DNA of 64,000 nt from Bacteroides caecimuris (GCF_001688725.2 NZ_CP015401.2:1922001-1986000), one strand, 5' to 3'. Positions 1-9,140 are shown, counted from the first letter of the stretch. Notes: generated by a model not told the origin, from the letters alone. Numbers and translations: made by a program.

Positions 1-102
1 GACTACCAGCAGCAGGGCATGATTTACCGCTACTCGCCCGAAGGGAAATTGATAGATGAATTTTATGTCGGGATTATCCCCGGTGCATTTTGTTGGAAAT
101 GA
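1..102 (+). CDS. BtuG-like surface cobalamin-binding protein, C-terminal end only
   Basis: Only the last 33 codons are in the window, in frame 1, ending with TGA at 100-102. The visible end (YSPEGKLID then VGIIPGAFCWK) resembles the C-terminus of DUF5074/YncE-type beta-propeller lipoproteins. In Bacteroides, BtuG is such a protein: it sits on the outer face of the BtuB receptor and captures vitamin B12. The family is inferred from this short tail plus the btuB-btuF-btuC-btuD genes directly downstream. The stop codon overlaps the next start as ATGA, so the two genes are translationally coupled. The rest of the gene lies upstream of the window, so the assignment is moderate at best. Confidence 0.5.
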   Translation, partial: DYQQQGMIYRYSPEGKLIDEFYVGIIPGAFCWK

Positions 103-599
103 AGAATAAATTGCGGCATATATACCATATTATTTTCATCACGAAAAGACAGGAGATGACGATTCCAATGACAACCAAAGGAATGATTCTCGATCAGATG
201 GTACAAATTTTCACAAGGAAAGGCTGTCATGTCTATGCCTGCAATGCTTTTCTCAATCATGTTCATATACTTGTAGAGATACCATCTCCCACGGACTTCG
301 CAAAGATTATCAATAAAGTAAAAAGTTCTACAGGCGTTGTCTATCGAAAATATCCGGAATATGCGGATTTTTCAGGATGGGCAGCCGGATTTGATTCGTT
401 TAGCGTGTCATTCAATGATCTGAATCGGGTAAAACACCACATTGAGAAACAAGAGACGGTTCATCAGGAACTTTCATTCGAGGACGAATACGACCAACTG
501 CTTGAAGAAAACGGATTCAATGCCTATCAAGATTTTATGCGGGCATCATTCTCTGCATATGCTGCGGTAAATAACCATATTAAAAACAAAAGGAAATGA
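99..599 (+). CDS. Y1/REP-type (RAYT-like) transposase homologue embedded in the B12 operon
   Basis: A 166-residue protein of the IS200/REP-associated Y1 transposase fold. The metal-binding HUH motif is intact as NHVHILVE (histidines 54 and 56), and the downstream W-x-x-G-F-x-S-F-S-V-S stretch fits the family. These proteins normally cut single-stranded DNA with a tyrosine in a helix usually read as V-x-x-YI-x-NQ. Here that helix reads VKHHIEKQ, so the expected nucleophile is histidine 114. The ATG at 99 overlaps the preceding stop (ATGA), and the gene's own stop overlaps the btuB start (ATGA). I see no flanking inverted repeats or IS ends. It therefore looks like a fixed operon member, perhaps domesticated or inactive, rather than a fresh insertion. 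Role in B12 uptake is unknown. Confidence 0.75.
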   Translation: MKNKLRHIYHIIFITKRQEMTIPMTTKGMILDQMVQIFTRKGCHVYACNAFLNHVHILVEIPSPTDFAKIINKVKSSTGVVYRKYPEYADFSGWAAGFDSFSVSFNDLNRVKHHIEKQETVHQELSFEDEYDQLLEENGFNAYQDFMRASFSAYAAVNNHIKNKRK

Positions 600-2674
600 C
601 ATATACAAAATATTTACTTTTCTCAATATTGGTTGTCTGTCCATCCGTGCTGTCTGCGCAGGGAATCACCCGGCGTATTCACCAGATAGACGAGGTGACC
701 GTATGGGGCAAACGGCCGATGAAGGAAATCGGCGTGCAGAAGACGAAGTTCGATTCACTCGCACTGAAAGAAAATATCGCCCTCTCGATGGCGGACATCC
801 TGACGTTCAACTCGTCCGTGTTTGTCAAGAGCTACGGCCGCGCCACGCTCTCGACCGTCGCCTTCCGAGGCACGTCGCCCAGCCATACGCAGGTGACGTG
901 GAACGGGATGCGCATCAACAACCCCATGCTCGGCATGACCGACTTCTCCACCATTCCGTCCTACTTCATCGACCAGGCATCGCTGCTGCACGGTACTTCA
1001 TCGGTGAACGAAACGGGCGGTGGACTGGGCGGTCTGGTCAAACTCGGCACGGCTCCTGAAGTCGCTGAAGGGTTCAACGCCCAGTACGTGCAGGGCATCG
1101 GCTCGTTCAAGACCTTCGATGAGTTCGCCCGCTTCACCTACGGAAGTGAGCGGTGGCACGTCTCCACCCGTGCGGTCTATTCTTCCTCGCCTAACGATTA
1201 CAAGTACACCAACCACGACAAAAAGATAAACATCTACGACGAGGATAAGAACATCGTCGGACAGTATCACCCGAAAGAGCGCAACCGCTCCGGGGCGTTC
1301 AAGGACCTGCATTTGCTTCAGGAAGTGTATTACAATACCGGGAAAGGCGACCGTTTCGGGCTGAACGCCTGGTATATCAACTCCAACCGGGAACTTCCGA
1401 TGTTGACGACCGACTATGGAGATGCAACCGACTTCGAGAACCGCCAGCGAGAACAGACGTTCCGCAGCGTCTTGTCCTGGGATCACATGAAAAGCAACTG
1501 GAAACTCGGCGTGAAAGGCGGTTACATACACACATGGATGGCCTACGACTACAAGCGTGAGGTCGCACCTGACAACTGGGCGTCGATGACCCGCTCCCGC
1601 AGCAAGGTAAACACGTTTTACGGTCAGGCGGAGGGAGAGTATTCTTTGGATAAAAAATGGTTTTTCACCGCCAATGTATCGGCACACCAGCATTTGGTAC
1701 GGAGCGAGGACAAGAACATCATCTTGCAGGACGGTGGCAAGGCCATCGTGGGCTATGACAAGGGGCGCGTGGAACTCTCCGGCTCCGTATCCGCCAAGTG
1801 GCAGCCGATAGACCGCTTGGGTATGTCGGTGGTACTGCGGGAAGAGATGTATGGTTCCGATTGGATTCCACTCATTCCGGCTTTCTTCATTGACGGTATC
1901 ATTTCCCCGAAAGGAAATGTGATGCTGAAAGCATCCATATCGCGTAACTACCGTTTCCCAACTCTGAACGACCTATACTTTTTGCCGGGAGGTAATCCCA
2001 ACCTGAAAAACGAACAAGGTTTCAGTTATGATGCCGGGGTGAGTTTCGATGTCGGCAAGAAAGGCATTTACAAGTTGAGCGGCGGTGCGAACTGGTTCGA
2101 CTCCTACATCGACGACTGGATTATCTGGCTGCCCACCACCAAGGGCTTCTTCTCGCCCCGCAACGTAAAGAAGGTCCACGCCTACGGCGTCGAGGTCAAA
2201 GCGAACTTCGCCGTGCAGCCGGCGAAAGATTGGCTCATCGACTTGAACGGGTCCTATTCGTGGACACCCTCCATCAATGAAGGTGAGAAGATGTCGCCTG
2301 CTGACCAGTCAGTGGGCAAGCAGTTACCCTACGTGCCGAAGCACTCCGCATCGCTGACCGGACGGTTGTCGTGGCGGACTTGGGCGTTCCTTTACAAATG
2401 GGCGTTCTACTCGGAACGTTACACCATGTCGAGCAACGACTATACGCTGACAGGACACCTGCCCGAATATTTCATGAGCAATGTCTCGTTGGAGAAAAAC
2501 CTGTTTTTCAAACCGGTGGACATCCAGTTAAAATTCGCCGTCAACAACCTCTTCAACGAGGACTACCTTTCGGTACTCTCGCGCCCCATGCCCGGCATCA
2601 ACTTCGAGTTCTTCATCGGCATTACCCCGAAGTTCGGGAAAAACAAGAAAAAGTCCGAAAATACAAATATGTAA
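596..2674 (+). CDS. btuB: BtuB-type TonB-dependent outer-membrane cobalamin receptor
   Basis: A 692-residue TonB-dependent transporter. It has an N-terminal signal peptide (cleavage near SAQG, residue 22), a TonB-box-like segment IDEVTVWG at residues 31-38, a plug domain (about 50-150, with SFRGTSPSHTQVTWNG-type features) and a C-terminal 22-strand barrel ending in an aromatic-rich strand (FEFFIGITPKFG). It lacks the carboxypeptidase-like extension of SusC proteins, which fits the BtuB class. The transporter moves corrinoid across the outer membrane using TonB energy. Substrate is inferred from the operon: BtuG-like tail upstream, binding protein, FecCD permease and ATPase downstream. The start overlaps the previous stop (ATGA). 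It is GC-rich compared with the genes right of 17 kb. Confidence 0.85.
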   Translation: MTYTKYLLFSILVVCPSVLSAQGITRRIHQIDEVTVWGKRPMKEIGVQKTKFDSLALKENIALSMADILTFNSSVFVKSYGRATLSTVAFRGTSPSHTQVTWNGMRINNPMLGMTDFSTIPSYFIDQASLLHGTSSVNETGGGLGGLVKLGTAPEVAEGFNAQYVQGIGSFKTFDEFARFTYGSERWHVSTRAVYSSSPNDYKYTNHDKKINIYDEDKNIVGQYHPKERNRSGAFKDLHLLQEVYYNTGKGDRFGLNAWYINSNRELPMLTTDYGDATDFENRQREQTFRSVLSWDHMKSNWKLGVKGGYIHTWMAYDYKREVAPDNWASMTRSRSKVNTFYGQAEGEYSLDKKWFFTANVSAHQHLVRSEDKNIILQDGGKAIVGYDKGRVELSGSVSAKWQPIDRLGMSVVLREEMYGSDWIPLIPAFFIDGIISPKGNVMLKASISRNYRFPTLNDLYFLPGGNPNLKNEQGFSYDAGVSFDVGKKGIYKLSGGANWFDSYIDDWIIWLPTTKGFFSPRNVKKVHAYGVEVKANFAVQPAKDWLIDLNGSYSWTPSINEGEKMSPADQSVGKQLPYVPKHSASLTGRLSWRTWAFLYKWAFYSERYTMSSNDYTLTGHLPEYFMSNVSLEKNLFFKPVDIQLKFAVNNLFNEDYLSVLSRPMPGINFEFFIGITPKFGKNKKKSENTNM

Positions 2675-2678
2675 CGAT

Positions 2679-3818
2679 ATGAAAGCATTAAAGAATTTAA
2701 GCCTGCTGTTGCTACTTGTATTGGCATTCACAGGCTGCCACAATAAAAGTTCAAAACTCGCCGATTTCAACCGAACGGTCTATACACCTGAATACGCTTC
2801 GGGGTTTGACATAAAAGGTGCAGACGGCAAAAAGAGCGTATTGGTTACCGTCACGAACCCTTGGCAGGGCGCCGACAGCATCACTACGAACCTGTTCATT
2901 GCCCGTGATGACGAAGAGGTTCCGGCGGATTTCACCGGTCAGATGCTCAAGGGGGATGCCGAGCGCATCGTCTGCATGTCCTCGACCCATATCGCCATGC
3001 TCGACGCAATCGGCGAAACGGGACGCGTAGTCGGCGTGTCAGGCATCGACTACATCTCCAATCCCGACATTCAGGCACGGCGGGACAGCGTTGGAGATGT
3101 GGGCTACGAAGGGAACATCAATTACGAACTGCTGCTCTCGCTTGACCCCGACCTCGTGTTGCTTTACGGCGTGAACGGGGCAAGCTCGATGGAGGGTAAG
3201 CTCAAAGAGTTGGATATCCCGTTCATGTATGTCGGCGATTACCTCGAAGAGTCTCCGCTGGGCAAAGCCGAATGGCTGGTGGCACTTTCGGAGGTTATCG
3301 GAAAACGGGCGGAGGGCGAAAAAGTATTCGCGGAAATCCCCGTCAGATACAATGTCCTGAAAAAGAAAGTAGCGGACAATATCCTCGACGCTCCGTCAGT
3401 CATGCTCAACACGCCTTACGGCGACAGCTGGTTCATGCCCTCGACCGAAAGCTATGTCGCCCGGTTAATCAAAGATGCCGGAGGCGATTACATCTACAAG
3501 AAGAACACAGGAAACGCTTCCGCGCCCATCGACCTCGAAGAGGCGTATCTGCTGGCCTCGCAAGCCGATATGTGGCTGCATGTGGGGATGGCGAACACGC
3601 TTGATGAACTGAAAGCCGCATGCCCGAAGTTCATCGACACCCGCTGTTTCCGTGGTGGACAGGTCTATAACAACAACGCCCGCACCAATGCTGCTGGCGG
3701 CAACGACTACTATGAGTCGGCGGTCGTAAATCCCGACCTCGTGCTGCGAGACCTCGTGAAGATATTCCACCCCGAACTGGTCGAGGAAGATTTCGTCTAT
3801 TACAAGCAACTGAAATAG
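2679..3818 (+). CDS. btuF: Periplasmic substrate-binding lipoprotein of a cobalamin ABC transporter (BtuF-like)
   Basis: A 379-residue lipoprotein. The lipobox is LAFTGC (Cys20). Two Rossmann-like lobes of the class III (TroA/BtuF/FepB) binding-protein fold follow, with ERIVCMSSTHIAMLDAIG at the start of lobe 1, INYELLLSLDPDLVLLYG, and a helical linker around residue 210. It should bind corrinoid in the periplasm and deliver it to the FecCD permease encoded directly downstream. Iron-siderophore binding proteins share the fold, so cobalamin is assigned from the neighbouring btuB and the BtuG-like gene. It begins 5 bp after btuB ends, and its TAG is immediately followed by the ATG of the permease gene, so it belongs to one transcription unit. 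Confidence 0.8.
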   Translation: MKALKNLSLLLLLVLAFTGCHNKSSKLADFNRTVYTPEYASGFDIKGADGKKSVLVTVTNPWQGADSITTNLFIARDDEEVPADFTGQMLKGDAERIVCMSSTHIAMLDAIGETGRVVGVSGIDYISNPDIQARRDSVGDVGYEGNINYELLLSLDPDLVLLYGVNGASSMEGKLKELDIPFMYVGDYLEESPLGKAEWLVALSEVIGKRAEGEKVFAEIPVRYNVLKKKVADNILDAPSVMLNTPYGDSWFMPSTESYVARLIKDAGGDYIYKKNTGNASAPIDLEEAYLLASQADMWLHVGMANTLDELKAACPKFIDTRCFRGGQVYNNNARTNAAGGNDYYESAVVNPDLVLRDLVKIFHPELVEEDFVYYKQLK

Positions 3819-4799
3819 ATGCGCTCCCGTTCCGCCATATTGTTTGCCATGCTGGCCGCCCTCACCCTTTTCCTGTTTCTGCTGGATTTGGCGGTGGGGG
3901 CAGTCGCCGTACCGCTCGGCGATGTATGGGCGGCTTTGACGGGCGGCGACTGCCCGCGGGCGACGGCGAAAATTATACTGAATATCCGACTGATTAAGGC
4001 GGTGGTCGCGTTGCTGGCCGGAGCAGCTCTGTCGGTCAGCGGTCTTCAGATGCAAACCCTCTTCCGCAATCCTCTTGCCGGCCCCTACGTGCTCGGCATC
4101 AGTTCGGGCGCGAGCCTCGGCGTGGCACTCGTCGTGCTTGCAGGCTTCGGTTCGTCGATAGGCATTGCCGGGGCGGCTTGGCTCGGAGCGGCGCTCGTGC
4201 TGGTCGTCATCGCCGCCGTCGGCCACCGCATCAAGGACATCATGGTGATTCTGATTCTCGGCATGATGTTCTCGTCGGGAGTCGGCGCGATTGTACAGAT
4301 ATTGCAATATCTCAGCAAGGAAGAATCCCTGAAAGCCTTTGTCATTTGGACGATGGGGTCGCTCGGCGACGTGACCTTCGACCAGCTTGCGGTACTCGTC
4401 CCGTCGATTATCGCCGGACTGTTGTTGGCGGTGGTGACGATCAAGCCGCTCAACTTACTGCTGTTCGGCGAGGAGTATGCCGTGACGATGGGGCTGAACA
4501 TCCGACGCTCGCGCGGGCTGCTGTTCCTCTCCACGACGCTGCTTGCTGGTACGGTGACCGCCTTTTGCGGTCCGATAGGCTTCATCGGACTGGCCATGCC
4601 CCACGTCACGAGAATGCTGTTCCGCAACAGCGACCATCGGGTACTCGTACCGGGAACCGTTCTTTCGGGTGCGGCGGTGCTGCTTCTTTGCGACCTCGTT
4701 TCTAAAATGTTCACCCTGCCGATCAACGCCATCACCGCATTGCTGGGAATCCCCATCGTGGTGTGGGTGGTCTTGCGCAATAAATCCGTCACCGCATGA
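3819..4799 (+). CDS. btuC: FecCD-family ABC permease (BtuC-like)
   Basis: A 326-residue polytopic inner-membrane protein with about nine to ten hydrophobic helices. Family hallmarks are visible: NIRLIKAVVALLAGAALSVSG, QTLFRNPLAGPYVLGISSGA, and the C-terminal CGPIGFIGLAMPHVTR loop that contacts the ATPase. It forms the membrane channel of the corrinoid importer, working as a dimer with the ATPase encoded next. The ATG follows directly on the stop of the binding-protein gene, and the stop overlaps the ATPase start by ATGA. The protein does not itself reveal substrate; B12 is inferred from the operon. Confidence 0.85.
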   Translation: MRSRSAILFAMLAALTLFLFLLDLAVGAVAVPLGDVWAALTGGDCPRATAKIILNIRLIKAVVALLAGAALSVSGLQMQTLFRNPLAGPYVLGISSGASLGVALVVLAGFGSSIGIAGAAWLGAALVLVVIAAVGHRIKDIMVILILGMMFSSGVGAIVQILQYLSKEESLKAFVIWTMGSLGDVTFDQLAVLVPSIIAGLLLAVVTIKPLNLLLFGEEYAVTMGLNIRRSRGLLFLSTTLLAGTVTAFCGPIGFIGLAMPHVTRMLFRNSDHRVLVPGTVLSGAAVLLLCDLVSKMFTLPINAITALLGIPIVVWVVLRNKSVTA

Positions 4800-5554
4800 T
4801 AAAGTTACACGATTTTTCCATAGGCTACGGCGAGCGCACCTTGCTCTGCGAGGTGGAAACCACCATAGAAAAGGGCAGGCTGACTGCCCTTATCGGGCGC
4901 AACGGCACGGGCAAATCGACACTGCTTCGAGCCATCGCCGGACTGAACCGCCGTTATACCGGCCGAATCCTGCTCGACGGGCATAACGCCGCCGATATGC
5001 GAGCAGCAGAAATGGCCAGAACGCTGGCATTCGTCACGACCGAGCGCACACGCATCGCCAATCTCAAATGCAAGGATGTCGTGGCTATCGGCCGCGCACC
5101 CTATACCAACTGGATTGGAAAGATGCAGGAGGTCGACAAGGAGATCGTCATGCGGTCGCTCGCCTCGGTGGGCATGGAGGCTTATGCGGAGCGCACGATG
5201 GACAAGATGTCGGACGGCGAGTGCCAGCGCATCATGATCGCACGGGCGTTGGCGCAGGATACGCCGATTATCCTGCTCGACGAACCCACCTCGTTTCTCG
5301 ATATGCCCAACCGCTACGAATTGTGTACACTGCTGGCACGGCTGGCGCATGAAGAAAACAAGTGCATCCTTTTTTCCACGCACGAGCTGGATATCGCCCT
5401 CTCGCTTGCCGATGCGATAGCCCTTATCGACCCACCCCAGTTGTCGTATATGCCGACCGAAGAGATGCGCCGGAGCGGCTGCATCGAGCGGCTGTTCCGA
5501 AATAATTGTGTGACGTTCGATGCCACGACAGGATTCATAAAAGTGGGACAATGA
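4796..5554 (+). CDS. btuD: ABC transporter ATPase of the cobalamin importer (BtuD-like)
   Basis: A 252-residue nucleotide-binding domain. Walker A is GRNGTGKST (residues 34-42), Walker B plus catalytic glutamate is IILLDE (158-163) followed by PTSFLD, and the H-loop histidine is in FSTHELD. The ABC signature is unusual, MSDGE (138-142) in place of LSGGQ, a variation seen in FecE/BtuD-type ATPases. It powers import through the permease encoded immediately upstream, with which it overlaps by ATGA. The downstream gene also overlaps by ATGA. Confidence 0.85.
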   Translation: MIKLHDFSIGYGERTLLCEVETTIEKGRLTALIGRNGTGKSTLLRAIAGLNRRYTGRILLDGHNAADMRAAEMARTLAFVTTERTRIANLKCKDVVAIGRAPYTNWIGKMQEVDKEIVMRSLASVGMEAYAERTMDKMSDGECQRIMIARALAQDTPIILLDEPTSFLDMPNRYELCTLLARLAHEENKCILFSTHELDIALSLADAIALIDPPQLSYMPTEEMRRSGCIERLFRNNCVTFDATTGFIKVGQ

Positions 5555-6147
5555 CTAAGGAATATATCATAGAGAATTTCACAGCAAATATCAGCGTGGA
5601 CGAATATATTTCACGCTTCCGGGACGAAAAACGTTTTGTCGAATTTTGCAAACAATGCCCCAACTACGGTAATAGTTGGGGATGCCCGCCGTTCGATTTC
5701 GATACCGGAGAATTTCTGCGCCAATATGAATATGCCCACCTGATGGCCACGAAAATAATTCCGGTCGAGAAAAATATTCCGATAGACAGAACGCAGGAAT
5801 TGATTAAACCGGAACGGCTCAGGATAGAAAGGGAATTGCTGGAAATGGAGCACAGATACGGAGGTCGGGCATTCGCCTATGTAGGAAAATGCCTATACTG
5901 TCCCGATTCCGAATGCGCCCGCAAATGCAACCGTCCTTGCCTGCATCCGGACAAAGTACGTCCCTCGCTTGAAGCATTCGGGTTCGATATGACACGAACA
6001 CTCTCGGAACTTTTCGGGATAGAGCTGCTTTGGGGAAAGGATGGTATTCTACCGGAATATCTTGTGATTGTAAGCGGATTATTTCATAATTCGGCAGAAA
6101 ATATTATCAGTCATACGAAGCGTAATCAGGATTCAGGAAACCTATAA
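5551..6147 (+). CDS. DUF2284 cysteine-rich putative metal-binding protein
   Basis: A 198-residue soluble protein. It has two cysteine clusters: FCKQCPNYGNSWGCPPF near residues 31-47, and CLYCPDSECARKCNRPCLHP near residues 113-132, followed by PSLEAFGFD. This is the pattern of DUF2284 (predicted metal-binding, COG5423). The ATG overlaps the btuD stop (ATGA), so it is the last gene of the B12 uptake operon. That position suggests a role in handling corrinoid or its metal after import, but no activity has been established that I know of. It is followed by an inverted repeat before a convergent gene. Confidence 0.75.
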   Translation: MTKEYIIENFTANISVDEYISRFRDEKRFVEFCKQCPNYGNSWGCPPFDFDTGEFLRQYEYAHLMATKIIPVEKNIPIDRTQELIKPERLRIERELLEMEHRYGGRAFAYVGKCLYCPDSECARKCNRPCLHPDKVRPSLEAFGFDMTRTLSELFGIELLWGKDGILPEYLVIVSGLFHNSAENIISHTKRNQDSGNL

Positions 6148-6172
6148 TCTTATTACCCTCATTGATAACAAA

Positions 6173-6206
6173 AGTCCCTGCAATCCGAATTATAGATTGA
6201 GGGACT
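6173..6206. terminator. Inverted repeat between convergent genes
   Basis: AGTCCCT-G-CAATC pairs with GATTG-AGGGACT across a 9-base loop, with one bulged G. It lies between the convergent DUF2284 and OmpA-like genes. No strong T run follows, so the terminator role is likely but not certain. Confidence 0.5.
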
Positions 6207-6227
6207 CGATGAAAGTGAATGTAAAAA

Positions 6228-7628
6228 CTAAAAGAACAACTCTACTTTCGTATGCCTGTTGACTTCGACCGGTACATGGTCGGCTATGCCGCCTCTGCTT
6301 ACCTTGACGATGCGTTCGATCGGTATGCCACGCTTTTTCAATTCTGCAACGATATAATCCGCTCTCGATGTACTTAATGAACCATTAAGCACAGGAGTTC
6401 CAGTCGAACTGTCGGCCGCACCGGTTACTCTCAAGGATAATCCGTATTTCTTGGCCACGCGAGCCAGTTCATCAAGGTTAAGCATTTGGGAAGCATCCGT
6501 CAGGTGCGCCGTATTGAGGTTAAAAAAGAAATAGACAGGCGACCCGATGCAATTCCCGGCTTGTATGAGTTCCGTCCTTTCAGAGACGATTATGCCCGGT
6601 TTCTCGGCATCATCTCCGTTGTTGCCATATCCAATACTTGCAGAATCAAGCGGCGAGATTCCATCCCAATGCCGGTTTTTCAATCTTGCCCGTAGTGAGT
6701 TCAATCCGCTGTAATTATTTCTGGGATAACCTTGACGGCGGTCGGTCTCATCGTCATTAACCAGATGACCGTACTTGTCAAGCAATCCTTCTATTTCCAG
6801 AATTTTCTTCAATTCTGCGACCGTCCGTCGGTTGCGGTCGTACCAGTCTTTATAACGCTTGTTTTCTCCGGATAAGATATTGGCATGATCCACGAGCCAC
6901 TCATTCTGACGAATGTAAGATGTCGCATCAACCGCGCGTTTCCAACCGACCTTTCCGAGATGAAACGTGAAACCGGCGGTCAGCGATACCATGTGGTCGC
7001 CGAGGCGGTTCGGGCGTCCGTAACCATCGAAGTCCTGAAAGGTGGTCGTGCCGGAGAGTTCCAACATGGCACTTACTCGTTTGGAAATCCGATATTCTCC
7101 CTGTACGCCATACGAAACAGCAAAGGGATTATTCCCGTTAGAGGCATTGTGCAACAGGCCGACACCGGCAAAAGGAGCAAGATTCCAGCGTACCTGTTCT
7201 TGCCGGGCATATCTGCGGCCAAGGACATTCCACAGCAGATCCGCATGGATATGATGGTAGTCCTGATTGGACAATGTGCCATCTTTGAACTGCACACCGC
7301 TGTAATTGATACGTGCGCCGACGAACGGAGTGAACCATTTTCCGACTGCGAAACTGTACGAGGGTTTCAAGCGTCCGAAGAGGTCTTCGCAGCCGAGAGG
7401 TGTGCCGAGAAAGGCGGACGTACCCCCGGTAATGCTGACAAACCAGTTGCCAGTCCGAGTTGCCGGAAGTACCACTCCATCAAGATAGACGGGCTGTATC
7501 GGTTGTAGTTTCTCCGAGACATCATAGTACGGTGTATGTTGTACAGTATCCACCTGTATGGGTCGTACACTTGCCTGTGCCTGCAACGTGCAAAGCACGG
7601 CCAATATAAAAAAGATTTGTTTCGTCAT
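6228..7628 (-). CDS. OmpA-like outer-membrane protein of the mobile element
   Basis: A 466-residue protein with a signal peptide (LAVLCTLQAQAS). An N-terminal barrel-like region of about 230 residues begins with FVSITGGTSAFLGTPLG. A middle helical stretch follows, then a C-terminal OmpA-like peptidoglycan-binding domain (FFFNLNTAHLTD, then a RADYIVAELKKRGIP helix and the terminal NRHTKVELFF strand). It probably anchors the outer membrane to the cell wall. It is the last gene of a minus-strand series starting at 12.7 kb and follows the relaxase gene by 54 bp. Similar OmpA proteins occur beside transfer genes in Bacteroides conjugative elements, so a role in the transfer apparatus or donor envelope is plausible but inferred. 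Confidence 0.75.
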   Translation of the reverse strand: MTKQIFFILAVLCTLQAQASVRPIQVDTVQHTPYYDVSEKLQPIQPVYLDGVVLPATRTGNWFVSITGGTSAFLGTPLGCEDLFGRLKPSYSFAVGKWFTPFVGARINYSGVQFKDGTLSNQDYHHIHADLLWNVLGRRYARQEQVRWNLAPFAGVGLLHNASNGNNPFAVSYGVQGEYRISKRVSAMLELSGTTTFQDFDGYGRPNRLGDHMVSLTAGFTFHLGKVGWKRAVDATSYIRQNEWLVDHANILSGENKRYKDWYDRNRRTVAELKKILEIEGLLDKYGHLVNDDETDRRQGYPRNNYSGLNSLRARLKNRHWDGISPLDSASIGYGNNGDDAEKPGIIVSERTELIQAGNCIGSPVYFFFNLNTAHLTDASQMLNLDELARVAKKYGLSLRVTGAADSSTGTPVLNGSLSTSRADYIVAELKKRGIPIERIVKVSRGGIADHVPVEVNRHTKVELFF

Positions 7629-7682
7629 ATTCCAATGATATTATTCGTTATACTTTTTGATTTGTAGTAAGGCGTATGCCAC

Positions 7683-9140
7683 TTACCGTTTAGGTTTTTT
7701 GCCAATGGCCGGACGCATCATGCGGCTCGCCATCCTCATGCAGCGGAGTGCCCATGCACGGTTGTCCTCGTCCTCGTCGCGCCCCCATTTCAGGTCGCTG
7801 CCGCCACCTCCGCCGCCACGAGTTTCGGCAAAAGTGGTGGCATCATCGACCATACCGAGAAACAGCATCGTCGCGCAGTGCATCACGTCTGTACCTTGTT
7901 CCGCTATGGACTGGACGAGCGAGCCGTCGAACAGTTGCCGTTCCGCCACGTCCATCTGTGCCGATACGTTCCTATACTCGCCGACCACATTTTCCAGCAG
8001 GACATCCTTGAGCAACGTGTCCACTTTGGAATGTATATCATGGGAGTATTTGTAGGCTTCCTCCTTGAGTTCCCCGGTACGTTCCTCAATGGCATCCATG
8101 TTCTCTTTCAGCTCGGCAAGCTGCCGGTCAGCCGTCTGTAACTTCTCCTGCTTGTCTGCCAGTTGCCTGTTGATGCCTGCCAGCTCTTTCTCCAGACTTT
8201 TAACTTGTGCGGCTAATTGTTCCGCATCGCCCTTGTTCGCTTTCAAATCCTGTTCGGCTGCCGATAGCAGAGCCTCTTTTTCGGCTTTCGACTTCTCAAG
8301 GTTATCGACCATTGTCGTAAGCCCCTTGACCCTGCGCTCTGCCAGACGGATGTCCGATTGAAGGGTTGCCAGCACCTTTTGGTGGCGGTCTATATTTTCC
8401 TCGATGGTCGTACATTCTTCCGATAGCATACGGCGGTATTCTTCGGTAGTCCTGTGCCGTGCGCCTGTTTCGGATATGCTTGTTCCTCTCGACATTCCCC
8501 ACCTTGTATTGACTTCGGCGAAAAAGTCGGTATGAAGCTGTTTCATCCTTGCGCTGTATTCAAACTTGTCCTTTCCGGCGAATATTTCCTTGTACGCAAA
8601 GCGGCCGTCTTTGATTGGCAACAAAGTACAATGCACATGAGGGTTCAATTCGTCAAGGTGTACGATGAATGCGGCGATGTTCTGCTCGCCATATTTGCCA
8701 CTCACGAATGAATAGACGTCTTTCGCCCAGCGTTCAATATCGCTCATTCTTTTGATACGGGTATTGTTCGCACCTTCATCAAAATCCACGTTCTGCGTGC
8801 CGAACGCGAGTTCGTGCATCCGCTTACGGGAACCGCCGAAAATGAAGTTCACCACCGTGCGGTACTTCGGTTCTGCCAGTCCTTCGTTGGGGTCTTTGAT
8901 TCCACGCCTCTCCAATATGTCCGCCATCCGTTCGGGAATGTTGCGGCTCGTGTCAATGGGACGTACCTTGCCTCCGGGCGCAATCTCGAAGTTCAGGTGT
9001 TTGCGTGTGGGGTCGTAATTCCCCTTATTCATAGCGTACTTTTCCGCCCTTTCACTGCGGTCACGCAAATGTTCGTTGCTTTGGGCTGCGGTGATGCCTT
9101 TCGACACCTGCATATCAAGTACCTGTTTTTGATCTGCCAT
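7683..9140 (-). CDS. MobV-family relaxase (Mob/Pre)
   Basis: A 485-residue relaxase starting at MADQKQVLDM; an upstream in-frame ATG at 9164 is possible, but a purine-rich AAAAGAG precedes the 9140 start. Visible MobV hallmarks are the N-terminal RAEKYAMNKGNYDPTRKHLNF block and the metal-binding motif HLDELNPHVH (residues 161-170), matching HxDExxPHxH. A long coiled coil (about 235-375) and a short basic C-terminus with a glycine run follow. MobV enzymes nick oriT and pilot single-stranded DNA into a recipient using transfer machinery supplied by a helper or host element. An oriT-like stem-loop lies just upstream (9320-9340). This is the clearest evidence that the left third of the window is mobile DNA. 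Confidence 0.88.
   Translation of the reverse strand: MADQKQVLDMQVSKGITAAQSNEHLRDRSERAEKYAMNKGNYDPTRKHLNFEIAPGGKVRPIDTSRNIPERMADILERRGIKDPNEGLAEPKYRTVVNFIFGGSRKRMHELAFGTQNVDFDEGANNTRIKRMSDIERWAKDVYSFVSGKYGEQNIAAFIVHLDELNPHVHCTLLPIKDGRFAYKEIFAGKDKFEYSARMKQLHTDFFAEVNTRWGMSRGTSISETGARHRTTEEYRRMLSEECTTIEENIDRHQKVLATLQSDIRLAERRVKGLTTMVDNLEKSKAEKEALLSAAEQDLKANKGDAEQLAAQVKSLEKELAGINRQLADKQEKLQTADRQLAELKENMDAIEERTGELKEEAYKYSHDIHSKVDTLLKDVLLENVVGEYRNVSAQMDVAERQLFDGSLVQSIAEQGTDVMHCATMLFLGMVDDATTFAETRGGGGGGSDLKWGRDEDEDNRAWALRCMRMASRMMRPAIGKKPKR

Noticed and set aside
703..1059. Out-of-frame open frames inside btuB and other GC-rich genes
   Set aside because: They lie inside strong genes in other frames and arise from GC-rich codon use; no supporting features.
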